Shown here in pieces: positions 47,690 through 59,487 of a stretch of DNA of 64,000 nt. Every line of letters begins with the position of its first letter. The first letter of the stretch is position 1. Under the pieces are notes generated by a model that was not told the origin of the DNA, ran no database searches, and saw only the letters and a program-made list of their open reading frames with translations. The translations under genes and the position numbers were made by a program. The stretch lies in the NCBI GenBank assembly GCA_002914845.1, contig JXTC01000028.1:1487231-1551230 (forward strand), in the 5' to 3' direction. The DNA is from Trema orientale. Lineage: Eukaryota; Streptophyta; Magnoliopsida; Rosales; Cannabaceae.

Positions 47690-47829
47690 AAGATTTTGGG
47701 AGAATTTGGAGGTTTTGTTAGGTGGGATTAAGGGTAGGTTATCTCCTCAAAATTGGACCTGCGTTTGGATTTTTTTTTTTTTTCTGGGTTTTGAGTTTTA
47801 GTACAGAATTTAGACCTGCTCTGATACCA
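47690..47829 (-). mobile_element. Copia B leader and primer binding site
   Basis: On the minus strand TGGTATCAGAGCAGG (47829 down to 47815) is a standard tRNA-iMet PBS next to the LTR. About 125 bases of leader follow, including an A-run, before the abrupt join to inverted pol at about 47689. Gag and protease are missing. Confidence 0.75.
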
Positions 47830-48030
47830 TATAAACTAGAATAAGAAATTAGTCTTTCATATATTAGTACTTGACTGATCAGTATAGTATATATAGAATA
47901 AGAATTACAAAATTAGCTCTCTAGAAATCTGACTATATAATCTCTATAATCTGTATACACTTGTATAATCTTCTATACAAGGCAACATAATCAATATAAT
48001 TATTCTGACAAATCGTTGACTATCTCAACA
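47830..48030 (-). mobile_element. 5' LTR of Copia B (201 bp)
   Basis: It is nearly identical to 34676-34880 in the same orientation and ends ACTATCTCAACA at 48030, with the PBS at its inner edge. The outer flank AGACG does not match the TTGGA at the other LTR, so no intact target duplication is seen. Confidence 0.8.
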
Positions 48031-49175
48031 AGACGAGACAATCCTAATTCCGAATATTAACTCATTCACGAACTCGTTCTCCATTCTGATGCTCAATTCT
48101 CAAATACGTCTTCTACATATAATAGTCGAAGCATGAAAAAAATCTAGTATTAACAGAATTCTTGGCATTTCTGTTTCCAGATACAATCCAATTTCTCTCA
48201 ATTCTCCTGAATTTCTAGGTTGATTGAAGCCTCCTCTTCTAAGACCTCTTGTGTTGGAGGGTTATTCTGAATCACCAAAAGTTTCCATTCTAAGACCCTT
48301 AAATGCTCTTCACAGAACCCGAAACAATTCTGATTCCAGTTCTTCAAAGATATCTTAGTGAATTCGATCTTCTTCTGAAGCCTAAAACTATTAAATCCCT
48401 TAACGTTTTTTTCCTGTACTATCTTTACCACCTCAAAACTTAAAGGGTCTCTATACCAAGTTTCGAAAAACCTGAAAGGATAGAGTTTATCTTGTTCAAG
48501 AATGGTATCAAGCAGAATTAGGAAACCCTCACTTTTGGGAAAGTCAAGCACCAACTGGAATTACATATTGCTCTGTCCAGTCTTTCTGTAATGAAGCTAG
48601 CATCAATGTGTTTGTTTTGCCAAGTGAAGAAGCCGCCGATGCAATCCAAGTCTATTCTCCCCGTGTTCTCCATGAAAAGATTAAGATCTTTTGCTTCTTG
48701 ACTCGAGAAAATTCTCCCGCCAAATATCTCCTGTTGAGAAAGTACCAAATTCAAGTCACCCAGGACTACCCATAGATTACCACAATCATTTATTCTATTA
48801 GTCAACTCTTGCCAAAACCTGACCCTTGCTCTCGCATAAGGTGGGCCGTAAGTATAAAAGAGAGTCCAAGAAGGACCTCCGCCTTCGCCAGAAAAACAAG
48901 ATTCAAAGTTCTTTCATTGAATCCTCCTTATGAGTAATATCAGCCCTAACTCCAGTTTCCAAAATAGACAAAACCCTTGCTCTAGCTGGGATAGTTTTTC
49001 CCCATGAAATCTCATTTTTTTTGACGTATTCTATCCATATTAAACCATCAACTTTCATTTTTCCCAAAAAGACACAATCCACGTTTATGTTTCTCATGAG
49101 GGCTCTGAGGGCCATCTCTGCCGGTGGCCTGGCCAATCTCCGTCAGTTCCAAAATAAAACTCACATTGTTTTGGC
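48031..49175 (-). pseudogene. L1-type LINE, endonuclease and linker (5' portion)
   Basis: Reading from about 49175 down: LARPPAEMALRALMRNI and DCVFLGKMKVD (start of an APE-type endonuclease), then GNLWVVLGDLNLVLSQQE, GGFFTWQN and ITERLDRAICN (48805-48518), which are the standard plant L1 endonuclease signatures. The linker follows (PFRFFETWYRDP, FSFRLQKKIEFTK-type, NTRFFHASTI). The conserved WNCRG start reads WN-stop-RR. Frame changes separate the blocks. It is the other half of the LINE at 33850-34675, split by Copia B. Confidence 0.82.
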
Positions 49176-50552
49176 TAGTTACTTTTAAAATCGATAAAAT
49201 TGGAGAATCACTTTTGATGCTTGACCTTTTTGTTTTGGCAGATATTCGCAGTAATAAAGTTTTCTAGTAGTTTTGTGCTTCCGTTTCCCTTATTGTCATA
49301 TTTACTGAGAATTTGAGTTTTTGATTACCTTATCTAGAAATTGCTGTTTAAGAAAAAATCTCTTTAAAATGGAATACCGCTATTTACAATAAAGAATAAT
49401 GCTAGAAATCATCAAAAAATAATTTTCAACCTCACAACCGTAAGTAGTGCACTCTCAATGTGAGGAAAAAAAGAAACAATACAGTAGAAAATCATGTCAC
49501 GCACAAAGGATTACGTCTAAAAAATGTGATTTTGCTGCTATTTTGAAATTTTCCTAAAATATGTTTGTTTGAGTATATGTTTGTACTTTAATAAATATAT
49601 TCAGAGTGCCTGAGCTTGTCACCCCTCTTATTTTATTTTAATTTATTTTTTTGTACTTCTAACCCTTATTATAAAGAGAAAAAATTAATTACTAAAATTC
49701 CATTATCCGAAATTGCATGAAGTATACAACCAATTAAAAAATGTTGGCAATTTAATTATTAGTAAGTATTTATGTCCCCAGATTGTTTCAACCAATAGTC
49801 AGAAACAAAAATAATAAGAAGAACCTCCAAGAACTCATATACATATGAGAATTTTTAAAAAATATAATAATATTTACCTATTGATATGTACTCTAATTTA
49901 GATGGTTTGATTTTGATTGAATTATTATAATTAGTTGGGTAATAGTTCCATAAATAATCTATTGTGCCTAATAATTATGTAATTCCATAAGGTCATTTAT
50001 TGTTTTATATGGTGTGTAACCTGCTTGTTACCCGTTGAGTTGAATTTAATTTTTTTCTTAATTTCTTTCAATTAATTAGTTCCTCTTAGTAACGTAAATT
50101 TGTTTTAAAGCTTTTTCAAAAGAAGAAGAAGAAGAAAGAAACTCATCTAGGGTTCTTAATGATTGGGAAAAAAAGAAAAAAACACCAAGTCATTTAGAGT
50201 TACACCATTGGCACATTTATCCCATCATAATTATAATTGTAATCAAAATAAATAAGGCAGTGTGATGGACTATAATGGGAATCATTTTATTGGGAAAGTG
50301 AATCAGAACTATTAATACAATACTTATGTGTTTTCTAATAGGAATGATAAATTTATTGGACAACTAACATTTAAAAGGTATGCATATTTCATAGTGGAAG
50401 ATTTTCAAGGATTAAATTTTTAAAGATTTTAATAATTGAAAAGGGAAATGAGATTTTATGATAATCACATTGCTTAGAGTGTTGGAGAGATTCGTTTCCG
50501 CCAAAATTTGTGTGGTAGAGTGTTTATTAGGGGTATTCACATTTCTTACGGT
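49176..50552. other. Unassigned AT-rich DNA
   Basis: Nothing recognisable: no coding frame, no defined repeat. It may include the decayed 5' UTR of the LINE near 49176-49400. Confidence 0.5.
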
Positions 50553-50927
50553 GTTGGTGTTGGTTTTAAAAACGATTTTCGCAGCAGAAGATTGGCACTA
50601 GAACATTCAAAAAAAATTTCAAATGAATTGATTATATGAGTGCATTTTATTAATTCATAGCAAATAGAAAACTTACAAAGATAATAGATCTAATATCTCT
50701 TATAACTTATCAGCAGATCCTAGCTTTGATGTCTTTTAAACCACAATCTTTCAATCCAAGTCTCAAGCACAACTGGATAAACGTATGGACGTTGCGTATA
50801 GTTTCTCAAACTCACACTTTAGGTACTTACAATATTCTCAATACATAAGATTGCAAGAGTTTGTTCTACAGAGAATATGAAGACTCTCTTCATTTTCTCT
50901 GTACGTTATGGAGGCTCTGTAGAAAAA

Positions 50928-51219
50928 ATAATAGCACGTCTATTTTTCTACTAGGATTTCACCTCATATATGTATATATATAAAACTATTTAATAAATAA
51001 AAATCAAATTAATATACATAAAATAAATAAAAAAAATATTACTTTGTTTTCTTAGAAAGAAAATGTTATGTTTTATATATATATATATATATATAACTAA
51101 TTAATCTAATAAATTAATACATATGTGTATATATATATATATAAATTAGCATATAACTCCTTCAAGGAAGAGTGTTTCACTTTCAGTCAGTTTCCTAATT
51201 TCTATTTATCTAATTATCT
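50928..51219. repeat. Direct repeat copy 1 flanking a 1.4-kb insert
   Basis: This block (ATAATAGCACGTCTATTTT... to ...CTAATTATCT) recurs at 52639-53729, where it is interrupted by a MITE. Copy 1 is the uninterrupted version. The two copies have diverged by scattered substitutions and microsatellite (TA) length. Confidence 0.8.
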
Positions 51220-52638
51220 GATATGAAACTTATTCTTAAAATAATAAAACTTAAACTCACAAGTGCACGAGGTCAATGTTAAAAACAAGTAATAAAGTGG
51301 AAAGATATAGGGTTATTGTTCCCTAGGGATTGTTATTTCAGATTGTGTTAATTACTATGATATCAGTAGCCTAATTTTATCCAAGCTATTTAAGCTTGAA
51401 TCAAATGTGTAATAAATCCAATTAAAGGAATAAAAATGACCTTGAAGGAGACTCAAAATACCAAAGGGATCAAACTATGAGAAAAGATCTAGGATCTCGA
51501 TTTTACTCCAAACATCTATGCTAACATATTTTGCAACTATTTATTAACTTTCTTTTGCTCATTAATCAAGGGTCAATTTTAGTCTTATTACCTTTCTCGA
51601 GTATCAAATAAGACTCTATGTGAAATTAGTCAATGTGGCATCCTTACCTAAATTAACTAACTAAACATCCATTAAGCCACCCAATTAGATCTACCTAGAG
51701 CTAATGGCCTTCCGAATTACTCATTAACACTAAGCATGTATTCCTCATCATATAAGTAATTCAATCTCTCCCCAATATTAGAATCACAAATCAATCTCTC
51801 CTAAGTATTAGAATCACAAACAATCATTAACTAATTGATTTCTCAATCTAATTGGAAGTATTAAGCACTCAAGAAACAAAATGAAAGAAAAGGAAATTTT
51901 ATCAATAAGTTGCAAAATATTCAAGACATAGAGTATTTGGAGCTACATCAAGCCCTTTGATAAGAATTCAACCATACATAATTATATTCAAAAGCAACAT
52001 TATAGAGAAATTTTTAATTGAAAGTACATTCAAGATTATCACAATTACAGATTAAAGAAAAGAAAATAAAGAAGAAGATAAGGAGAAGGAAGAAGAAAAC
52101 TATGACGAAGAAGCCTCCAAGCTTATTTCTCCAAGAAATCTTTAAGGAAAGTCTTCTAGAAAGCCAAACTTCAAGTCTTTCTATTTGGTAAATTTTTCTT
52201 TCCGCCAAAATCTGCTTTAATAAGTGTGTACTTCCACCCCTTTTTAAGCTCTCTTTATAGGATAAATTGAGGCACACTCAAGGAAGGACAATTTTCCACT
52301 ATTTGATCATCAATTTGGAGTGATCTTGGCCATTAAAATACCTTAAAAACCAGTTCTGACGGAGCGTAGCTGCATCCCTGAAGAGAAGGAGTGGCACAAC
52401 TGTGCGAGGCTTACTCCCTCGAGGCACAACTGCACCTCTTCAAGGGCACGGTTGCGTGCCCCTCTCAGCAGAATACACTCCTTTGCTCGTTTTACTTCCT
52501 TTTTGGCTCCAAATCAACTCCAAGTTGCATTTTCTCCCTTTCCTACATTAAAAACACGAAATAGCAAAAACTAAACGAGGATTCAACAAATAAACAAGAA
52601 GAAATTCATAAAAGATATGTGCATAAAGTGCACATTAA
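51220..52638 (-). mobile_element. Unclassified 1.4-kb insert inside the solo LTR
   Basis: In minus orientation it opens TGTTAATGTGCACTTTATGC and closes near ...AATAAGTTTCATAT. The middle (52340-52480) is GC-richer, with phrases such as GAGGTGCAGTTGTGCC and CACGCAACCGTGCCC in partial inverted arrangement. There is no credible protein. It resembles LTR-like non-coding repeats common in plants but I cannot name a family. It is bounded by about 290 bp of directly repeated host LTR rather than a short target duplication. Confidence 0.4.
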
Positions 52639-53729
52639 CATAATAGCACGTCTATTTTTCTATTAGGGTTTCATCTCATATATATATTTATAAACTATTT
52701 AATAAATAAAAATCAAATTAATGTATATATAAATTAAAAAAAATGACACTTCATTTTCTCAGAAAGAAAATGTAATGTTTTGTGTATATATATAAAACTA
52801 ATTAGTCTAAATAATTAATATATATAAGGGTTTTTGGCATCATTAACCCCTGAATTTTTCGTTGATTTGTAATGTGTCCCTTGAACTATACTTTTTTTTT
52901 AACAATTAGGATCTTGAATTTATAAAACCATTGCAAACTACCTTTTTTTGTTAATGAATTTCAAATTCTGGATGGATTAGACACGTGTTAGTCATGTACA
53001 AGTTTTTTAAGGGTATAATGATTATCTCACTTGGTTTGGAGGCAAAAATAACGAATGAGAGTTTGGAGGAGAAAAAATGATTTTGAAATTCAAATTTTTA
53101 AAGAATTAAAAAATAAACAAAATAACTCTAAATTATAATGACATACTCAATTTAACAATGCTGAAGTTTAAAAATAAATCTATTGATTTTTTTTAAAAAA
53201 ATAAAACATTGCTTGAATTTTAATATGAAAGCATTTAATGAAAAATAAAAATGTTAAATTAATAATATAAATAATATAGCCTTTAAAAATAACTTAAAAA
53301 TTATTAAAATACTTAAACTACTCTTAAAGATAACTAATATTTAAGTGAGTCAAATTTTATTTATTCTTTAATATTTTAAAATTTTGAATTTCAAAACTAT
53401 TTTTTCCCCTCCAAACTCTCATTTGTTATTTTTGCCTCCAAACCAAATGAGATAGCCATTATACCCTTAAAAAACTTGCACATGACTAGAACATATCTAA
53501 ATCCATCCAAAATTTGATAGTCTCTAACGAAAAAGGGTAGTTTGCAACGGTTTTATAAATTTAGGTTCTTAATTACAAAAAAAAATGGTTTAGGGAACAC
53601 ATTGGAAATCAACGAAAAATTCAAGGGCTAATCATACCAAAAATCCTATATATAAATTCGCAGATAACTCCTTCAAGAAAGAATGTTTTACTTTCACTCA
53701 GTTTCCTAATTCTATTTATCTAATTATCT
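52639..53729. repeat. Direct repeat copy 2, interrupted by a MITE
   Basis: The same block as 50928-51219, split at 52827/52828 by the MITE 52828-53646. Copy 1 represents the empty site. Confidence 0.8.
52828..53646. mobile_element. Mutator-like MITE, 819 bp, with long TIRs and perfect 9-bp TSD
   Basis: Terminal inverted repeats are very long (about 270 bp): GGGTTTTTGGCATCATTA at the left and, in reverse complement, GGATTTTTGGTATGATTA at the right, continuing through TTGAATTTTTCGTTGATTT and GGTTTGGAGGCAAAAATAAC. The 9 bases TATATATAA are duplicated at 52819-52827 and 53647-53655. Long TIRs plus a 9-bp duplication are the hallmark of Mutator-like elements. There is no coding frame, so it is non-autonomous. 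Confidence 0.85.
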
Positions 53730-54902
53730 AATAATTAGATATTTTTAAATTCATAATTTAAATAAATTATCAAACTTATATCTCCATAAATTTAAATAAA
53801 TTAATTCAAAATCAAATAATTAATAACAATTATTAATTATTGTAGACAAAATAATTTGTCTAGACAAAGTGCGCAGTAACAAAAATAATATAATATCTGG
53901 TACAGTATTTGTAAGAGGTAGAATTGGAGACCTATAGATTTGTAATTCAAACTCCAATAAATTATGACAATTAAGTAAACTCTTTTATTAATTTGTCTAA
54001 TATATCAATTCCTGTATTACTCTTCTAAAAGTCTGGAATTACACTCTTGAAGTTACAGAATTAATTTACTCAAAAAACAGCAAGTAGTCCATCAAATTAA
54101 TCATCACATGTAGTTCAATCCTCTATAGATAATTCATAAACGGAGCTAAGTCATGTTCCGTTTACCTCTCCAATTATATCTTTATTCTTGTGTTCCACTG
54201 ATTCTCCAATGAACAATTAGTTTATAAGTCTATTATGAATTGCGTACTCAAACAGTTTAAGTCCTGAATTAATACACAATGGAATCATCTTTTTAGCTTT
54301 CTAATGGAAGGAATGGATTCCATATCTGTAAGCTATATTCCCAGCTACTCATCTCATCATGCTCCTAAGATATAAATATTTCAGTCTGTTTAAGAAATAA
54401 ACCTTTAACAAGTATGTTAAAGAACATAATATTATAAATAGGAGTCTATAACTACTTAGGATTAAGATTGATTTACATGTGATCATCTAGCAACATTACT
54501 TGAATTCTCAACAATCAACAGAATTTATATGAAATTTAAATCATGTCTGATCCAATCCTATATAATGTAATTATATAAAGTACCTCTATTATGACGTCGA
54601 CATGTCAATAGTCTGGACAAGACTATTACATTCTCAATGTTAATGGACCGTACAATATTGAAATAAAGATCCCAAACTTTAATGAATTATTACGGACTAT
54701 ATTTAATTTATTATCCATGAACTTAATCCTTATACATAGAATGCTTATATACTAAATTCATGGTCACATAAATAATCTAGAGATTTTCTGATATTTAAAG
54801 ACATAAAAATTATGCACAAATTCAAATAGAAAAATGTTACTTTACTAATTCAGAAAATATCCAAAATATAAATACCTTTAGGGCATAAACTCTAATAGTT
54901 GG

Positions 54903-55786
54903 AAGGGGAAGCGTGCTTATTCTTTTTCTCCAAATTGGTCTGAGCCTACACAGTTCTCTCATTCCCATAATTTGGTGAATAACTGAATCATTATCCAATA
55001 TATGAGTCTTACTCTCTGTAGCAAACATGCCACAATTTAATGTTCTATAAAGAGCATGTATATAATATAAGAAATGCTAAGTGTACTCTCTTTTAGAATC
55101 TTCCAGTGTCATTGGTTGATATATGGTTTCTATTATTTAATTTCACATTTTAATAATACAATGCAGTGGATTCTTTTGTCTAGTTTCACATTTTAATCTA
55201 CTAATTAATTATAAAGAAGCCAAAGACTGGCTCACTATAGAAGATTAATAACCCAAAAACTGAAACATATATGAGTGACTTAACATAGAAATGAGTGACT
55301 TATTATTCACACACACGCATATATATGTGTATACAAAGAAAAATATGGGGCACTAATCCAGTATGTATTTATTTTTTACCGTATTGTTTTGCCTAATTAA
55401 AATTTATTACGTACGTCATTTCATAGTAAAAGATGGGAGAAAAAAACATTAAATAAATATAATTCTTCTTAGCTCACCATAGCTGGAGAGTGACATCAAA
55501 ACAAACTTATTTTTCGTTTTCTTTCCTCTTCTTATTTCCATGAAAACTTTGAAAAAGATCATGTGTTGTTGAAAAAATTTCTTATAAAAGTTTTATTACC
55601 ATTTCTTAAGTAATTCAAACAAAAATAATATTGTTAACCACATTATTACCTTTTAAAATATTTGTTTTGAAAGTGATAACCGAAGTATAGAGCTGTTACC
55701 AAATACAATAATATAACTATTGTTTTCAGTAATGTAATGAAATTTGTGACAAAAGGTGCAAATTAGAAGAGGAGATAATATGATTT
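54903..55786. other. Unassigned AT-rich DNA
   Basis: No genes or bounded repeats were recognised. Confidence 0.5.
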
Positions 55787-56690
55787 TGTTGGAAAATGGG
55801 TTAAGATATTGGGCTTGGCTTGGGCTTGGAAGCCATGTCTATTACAAAGTCTAAATTTGTGTTATAGAATCTATTTTCATGAACTATTTTGAAGCTAAAA
55901 ATTGAGTAGGACCCACATCTTATTGATGAAATGTCAAGGTGAATTCTTGTTCTCCTCTGCGAGAACATCAATTTCGTATATTCACATGCTAAGAATAGTG
56001 TACAGATGAATGAGAAATTACTGCTCAAAGGTGCACCATTGAAATGAAAAAATGAAAGAAAAACATGAGTCCCACATTTATGGGAAATACTTGGAGCAAG
56101 TGGCATATATAGGGCTCATGTTTTATGATGGTGGTAAGAATAACTACCATAGATGCTTTCTCAGGTACACACAAGAAGGATGCAAATCATCGGGCTTGGG
56201 CCTGAATTTGCATTGGCTCGTGTGCGCCCGCACCTGTGGATACAAATGCTGGGCTGAAAATTGGATCATAGTAAGTACAACTTTTTGTTGCAGTCCAATT
56301 ATTTTTTTTCTTTCATTTTGAGCATTTTTGAACAATTTTTATTTTAGCTTCATAACAGCCATTTTTTACTTTATGAGGATAATGCCCACACATCAAAAAC
56401 GAAATTGAGTTTGTATCTTCTCTCTAGTTTTTCCTGCTGTCTGGAGTTTTTTTTATTTCTAGCTATAGTTATTCGAGTGTTTAGGAATTTCGTAGATAGA
56501 ATTCTTAGTACATTGGAGTTCGTAGAATAGAGTTGTTGGTGCTTCACTTGCTACTCTTTGTCGTTGTATCCTGAGAAACTGACGCTTGTAAAATCCTCAA
56601 GCATTCTACCAGATGGAGCAAATCAGTTTTAAGGATACTACATGTGATACAGGCCTCAACTATTAACATTGTTACTGTTTTGTAGGAAAC
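55787..56690 (+). mobile_element. Copia-type LTR (solo or fragment)
   Basis: It starts TGTTGGAAAATGGGTTAAG, followed by TTGGGCTTGGCTTGGGCTTGG, a 'GTCCCACAT...GGCATATATAGG' promoter-like block (56070-56112) and a late block 'GTTGTATCCTGAGAAACTG...GCAAATC'. This order is typical of a common class of plant Copia LTRs. The 3' edge is not defined and no PBS or gag follows. Open frames across it are not taken as coding. Confidence 0.5.
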
Positions 56691-59281
56691 TTTCATTTTT
56701 TTGTAGACGAATTAAGTTTCGTACCGAGCATATTAGTGCAAAGCTTTTGGTATCTTTAAATTTTGTTTTAAAGTTTATTGTAAAGTTTGTTATAATTATT
56801 TTGTAACCTTATATATTGTATATGCTTGTTTGTTATGATTATTCCTACAGACTTTCACTGGTTTCTTTTTTTTTTTCCTTTTTTTTTTTTGCTTTTTTTC
56901 TCAATATATTTAGATTGTATTACTTTGTCCTTGTAATATGAAAAGTTGTATTTTGACTCTTTTACTCCTTTTTGGGGCGCAACGTAAAGCTACATATTTT
57001 GGGTGTCATAAATGAAAAAAAAATCCAAAATATCAAATTTGTATTATCACTTCCGGTACTGGCAGGGGTTTAATTCACAAACTGAAAAAGAAAAATAGAT
57101 TCTATTAGTAGGGGTTTTCTAAGTTAAGGTATAATGAAATGGGTGTATCAATACACCCTGGTACAGTGATTTTGAAATGCCGTCGGATTCAAATCAAATG
57201 GTCTGAAATGATGTGCGTCCATTAAAAAAAGAGGTGGACTGCAATACACGTAAACAATTGGCTTCAGTTTGTTTTATTTAATTTGTTTTTTCCCCATTTT
57301 CTCCTCCTCCAAACCCAGTCTTATTCGTTCATTTTCATCATCTCCTCACCCATTGAATCAGATTTGTCCTCCTTTCTTTATTGTTTGTTCCTTTTTTCTT
57401 TTCTTTTTTTTCCTCAATTCCAGCCATCAAGGCGGACAGTGGGGGTTTGGCTTGCCGACCACAAATCATTCCCTTTTATGAAATAATTTGAAAGTAATAG
57501 AGAAGCATTTACTGAATTTTGAGATCCAAAATTCTCTATTTTTAATTTCCTTTTTTTAGGAATGCTAAAATTAAAGCAGAATACATTAAACAAACACCAA
57601 AAATTTGAAGCCAAAATTTTTGTTGGATTTTTGAAGAAATTTGTTTTTATTTTCTTACTTAAGAAATAATATTCTAAATTTTTTAACTTAGAACCCAAAA
57701 GAAAAATCTCTGACGAATGGAAGAAAAAATTGAGGTCGTGCATATAAATAAGAATGAAAGAGAAGAAGAAAAAGTGAATAGGCTTTGGAGTTAAAGGAAG
57801 CTCGTATTTCTTAATTCTTTGAAGTGATTCAACTATGGTACAGACCAATTCTGAAGAATGGAAGCTCCAAGGGGACTTTACCAACAACTGTAAAGTTGCT
57901 TCCTAATGACAATGAATAGGTTTTGGTTGTTTATTTTGTATTTCTTTCCAACGAGTGCCAGTTAATTAGGGGAAAAAAAGAAAAAAAGAAAAAGAAATAA
58001 GGAATGGTGAAATTGAAACTTAAAATGTGCCAGAGAGGTCATCGGAGAACAAGAAGATAGCTTTTTTTTTTTCCTTTACTTGATGGGTAGTATCTGGTAG
58101 AATGATTCCATGTTAACTACTATAAATCTTAATTTTTATTCAATTGCAATCAATAAAATAATACCGTATTGATACACTTAAATTGATATACCATATGTTA
58201 GAAGCCCCCCTAGTGGTATACTTTGTCGAAGTTTTACTTCTATAATAATTTTGATTGTGTTTAGCCTTGCTTGGTATTGGTCTATTTATTGTAGTCACTA
58301 GTCAGTTCAGTTGCATAAAAAAAAAACAGATAAAACACTGTAAAAACGTACGATTTCACTAGTGATTATGTCATTATTTTTCCTTGTTAATTTGTTGACT
58401 TACAAGAAAACATATTTTGGTTTTTCTTTTTCGTTCTTGCTTTTATTCTCTATGTTCTTCCTAATTATCTTTATTTATTTATTTCTAATTATGCTTTGAC
58501 ATGTTTTTGTTGTATTGCTTTAACGCGCGAAAGAATAAAAATATTAATACAATGGGTTTCGTTCACAAAATTAACTGAAGGAAGTATATTTGAAACAATT
58601 TGAAGGTTTATCTGGGACATTTAGGCTACTTTTAATATTATCAGGGGATAAATATTGAAACAATCAATACATATTAGGGGGCAAATATGGGAAAAAAAAA
58701 CTTCTATGTATATAGAATGCTCTGATGTGTAATTTATTATAAGAAGTCATTTTTATGCAGATGTGCTTATTTTAAAAATAAAAATTTGAGGTCTATGGGC
58801 TTCGACCCTAGAGCAGACGATATACGTCTATATATCTAGAATTTTTATAAGGATTTGTATCATCTGGGATTCGCAAGCTTTTCTCAGTGTATCACTTAGA
58901 TCCCTAAGCGTTCATCGATGTATCACTTAGGTCCCTAAACGTGTTCTTATAGTATTTAGCTCCCCAAATTATTGTTTTTTGTAAGACATTCATCCTTGTT
59001 GTCCTTTCCATCTTAAGCAACTGTGAAATATCACGTGTAGAGCAAGTGTTACATCTGAGCAGGGGTATTAGATGTAATTTAGACGAAAAAACCCTAGCTC
59101 TCTTCCTAGTTCATCTTCTTCGTATCTCTTTGCAAATTCTTTGGCCCATTCATTTATGGAGATTTTCTTTGCCCGTTGTACACCATCAACTTCAACCTTG
59201 ACAAAATTGATTGTTGTGGGCATAAAATTATGTCACAATAAGAGCTCTTCGTCTTCCACCTCTCGGAGTGCTCAAGAAATT
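56691..59281. other. Unassigned DNA
   Basis: No convincing gene. Points of note are a perfect 8-bp-stem hairpin GGGTGTATCAATACACCC at 57141-57158, pyrimidine-rich DNA at 57280-57425 with overlapping low-value frames, and a short direct repeat TGTATCACTTAG[A/G]TCCCTAA at 58888 and 58919. A 157-codon minus-strand frame (57414-57887) is Phe/Lys-rich and resembles no family I know. Confidence 0.4.
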
Positions 59282-59487
59282 TGTTTAGAACAATAGAGAA
59301 CAAATTGTGTCTATTATTTTATATATTTCAAATAGAACAATACATGCATATTTATATTGTTTACACAATATCTGAATAAGGAAAGAGAATCAAATAATTA
59401 TTCTTATATTTACACATGATTATATGGCTGACATTGTTGATTTGGTCAGATGATTTGGTCATCTCTTCCATGGCAGAATCTTCAACA

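Larger units (their letters stand above)
50558..54897 (-). mobile_element. Solo Copia-type LTR with GTTGG target duplication, inflated by nested insertions
   Basis: In minus orientation it begins TATTAGAGTTTATGCCC (TG mutated to TA) at 54897 and ends AAAACCAACA at 50558. Direct GTTGG lies outside both ends (50553-50557 and 54898-54902). Removing the insertions at 51220-52638 and 52828-53646 and the extra duplicated block leaves about 1.8 kb. No gag-pol is present, so it is a solo LTR. The style (TGTTAGAGTTTATGCCCTAAAG...) is that of long Copia LTRs in plants. Confidence 0.75.

Noticed and set aside
56052..56335. Frames of 63-89 codons on both strands
   Set aside because: They lie in an LTR promoter-like region with a GC-rich patch; no domain.
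57414..57887. 157-codon minus-strand frame
   Set aside because: Phe/Lys-rich, low complexity, no family resemblance, no splice or promoter context.
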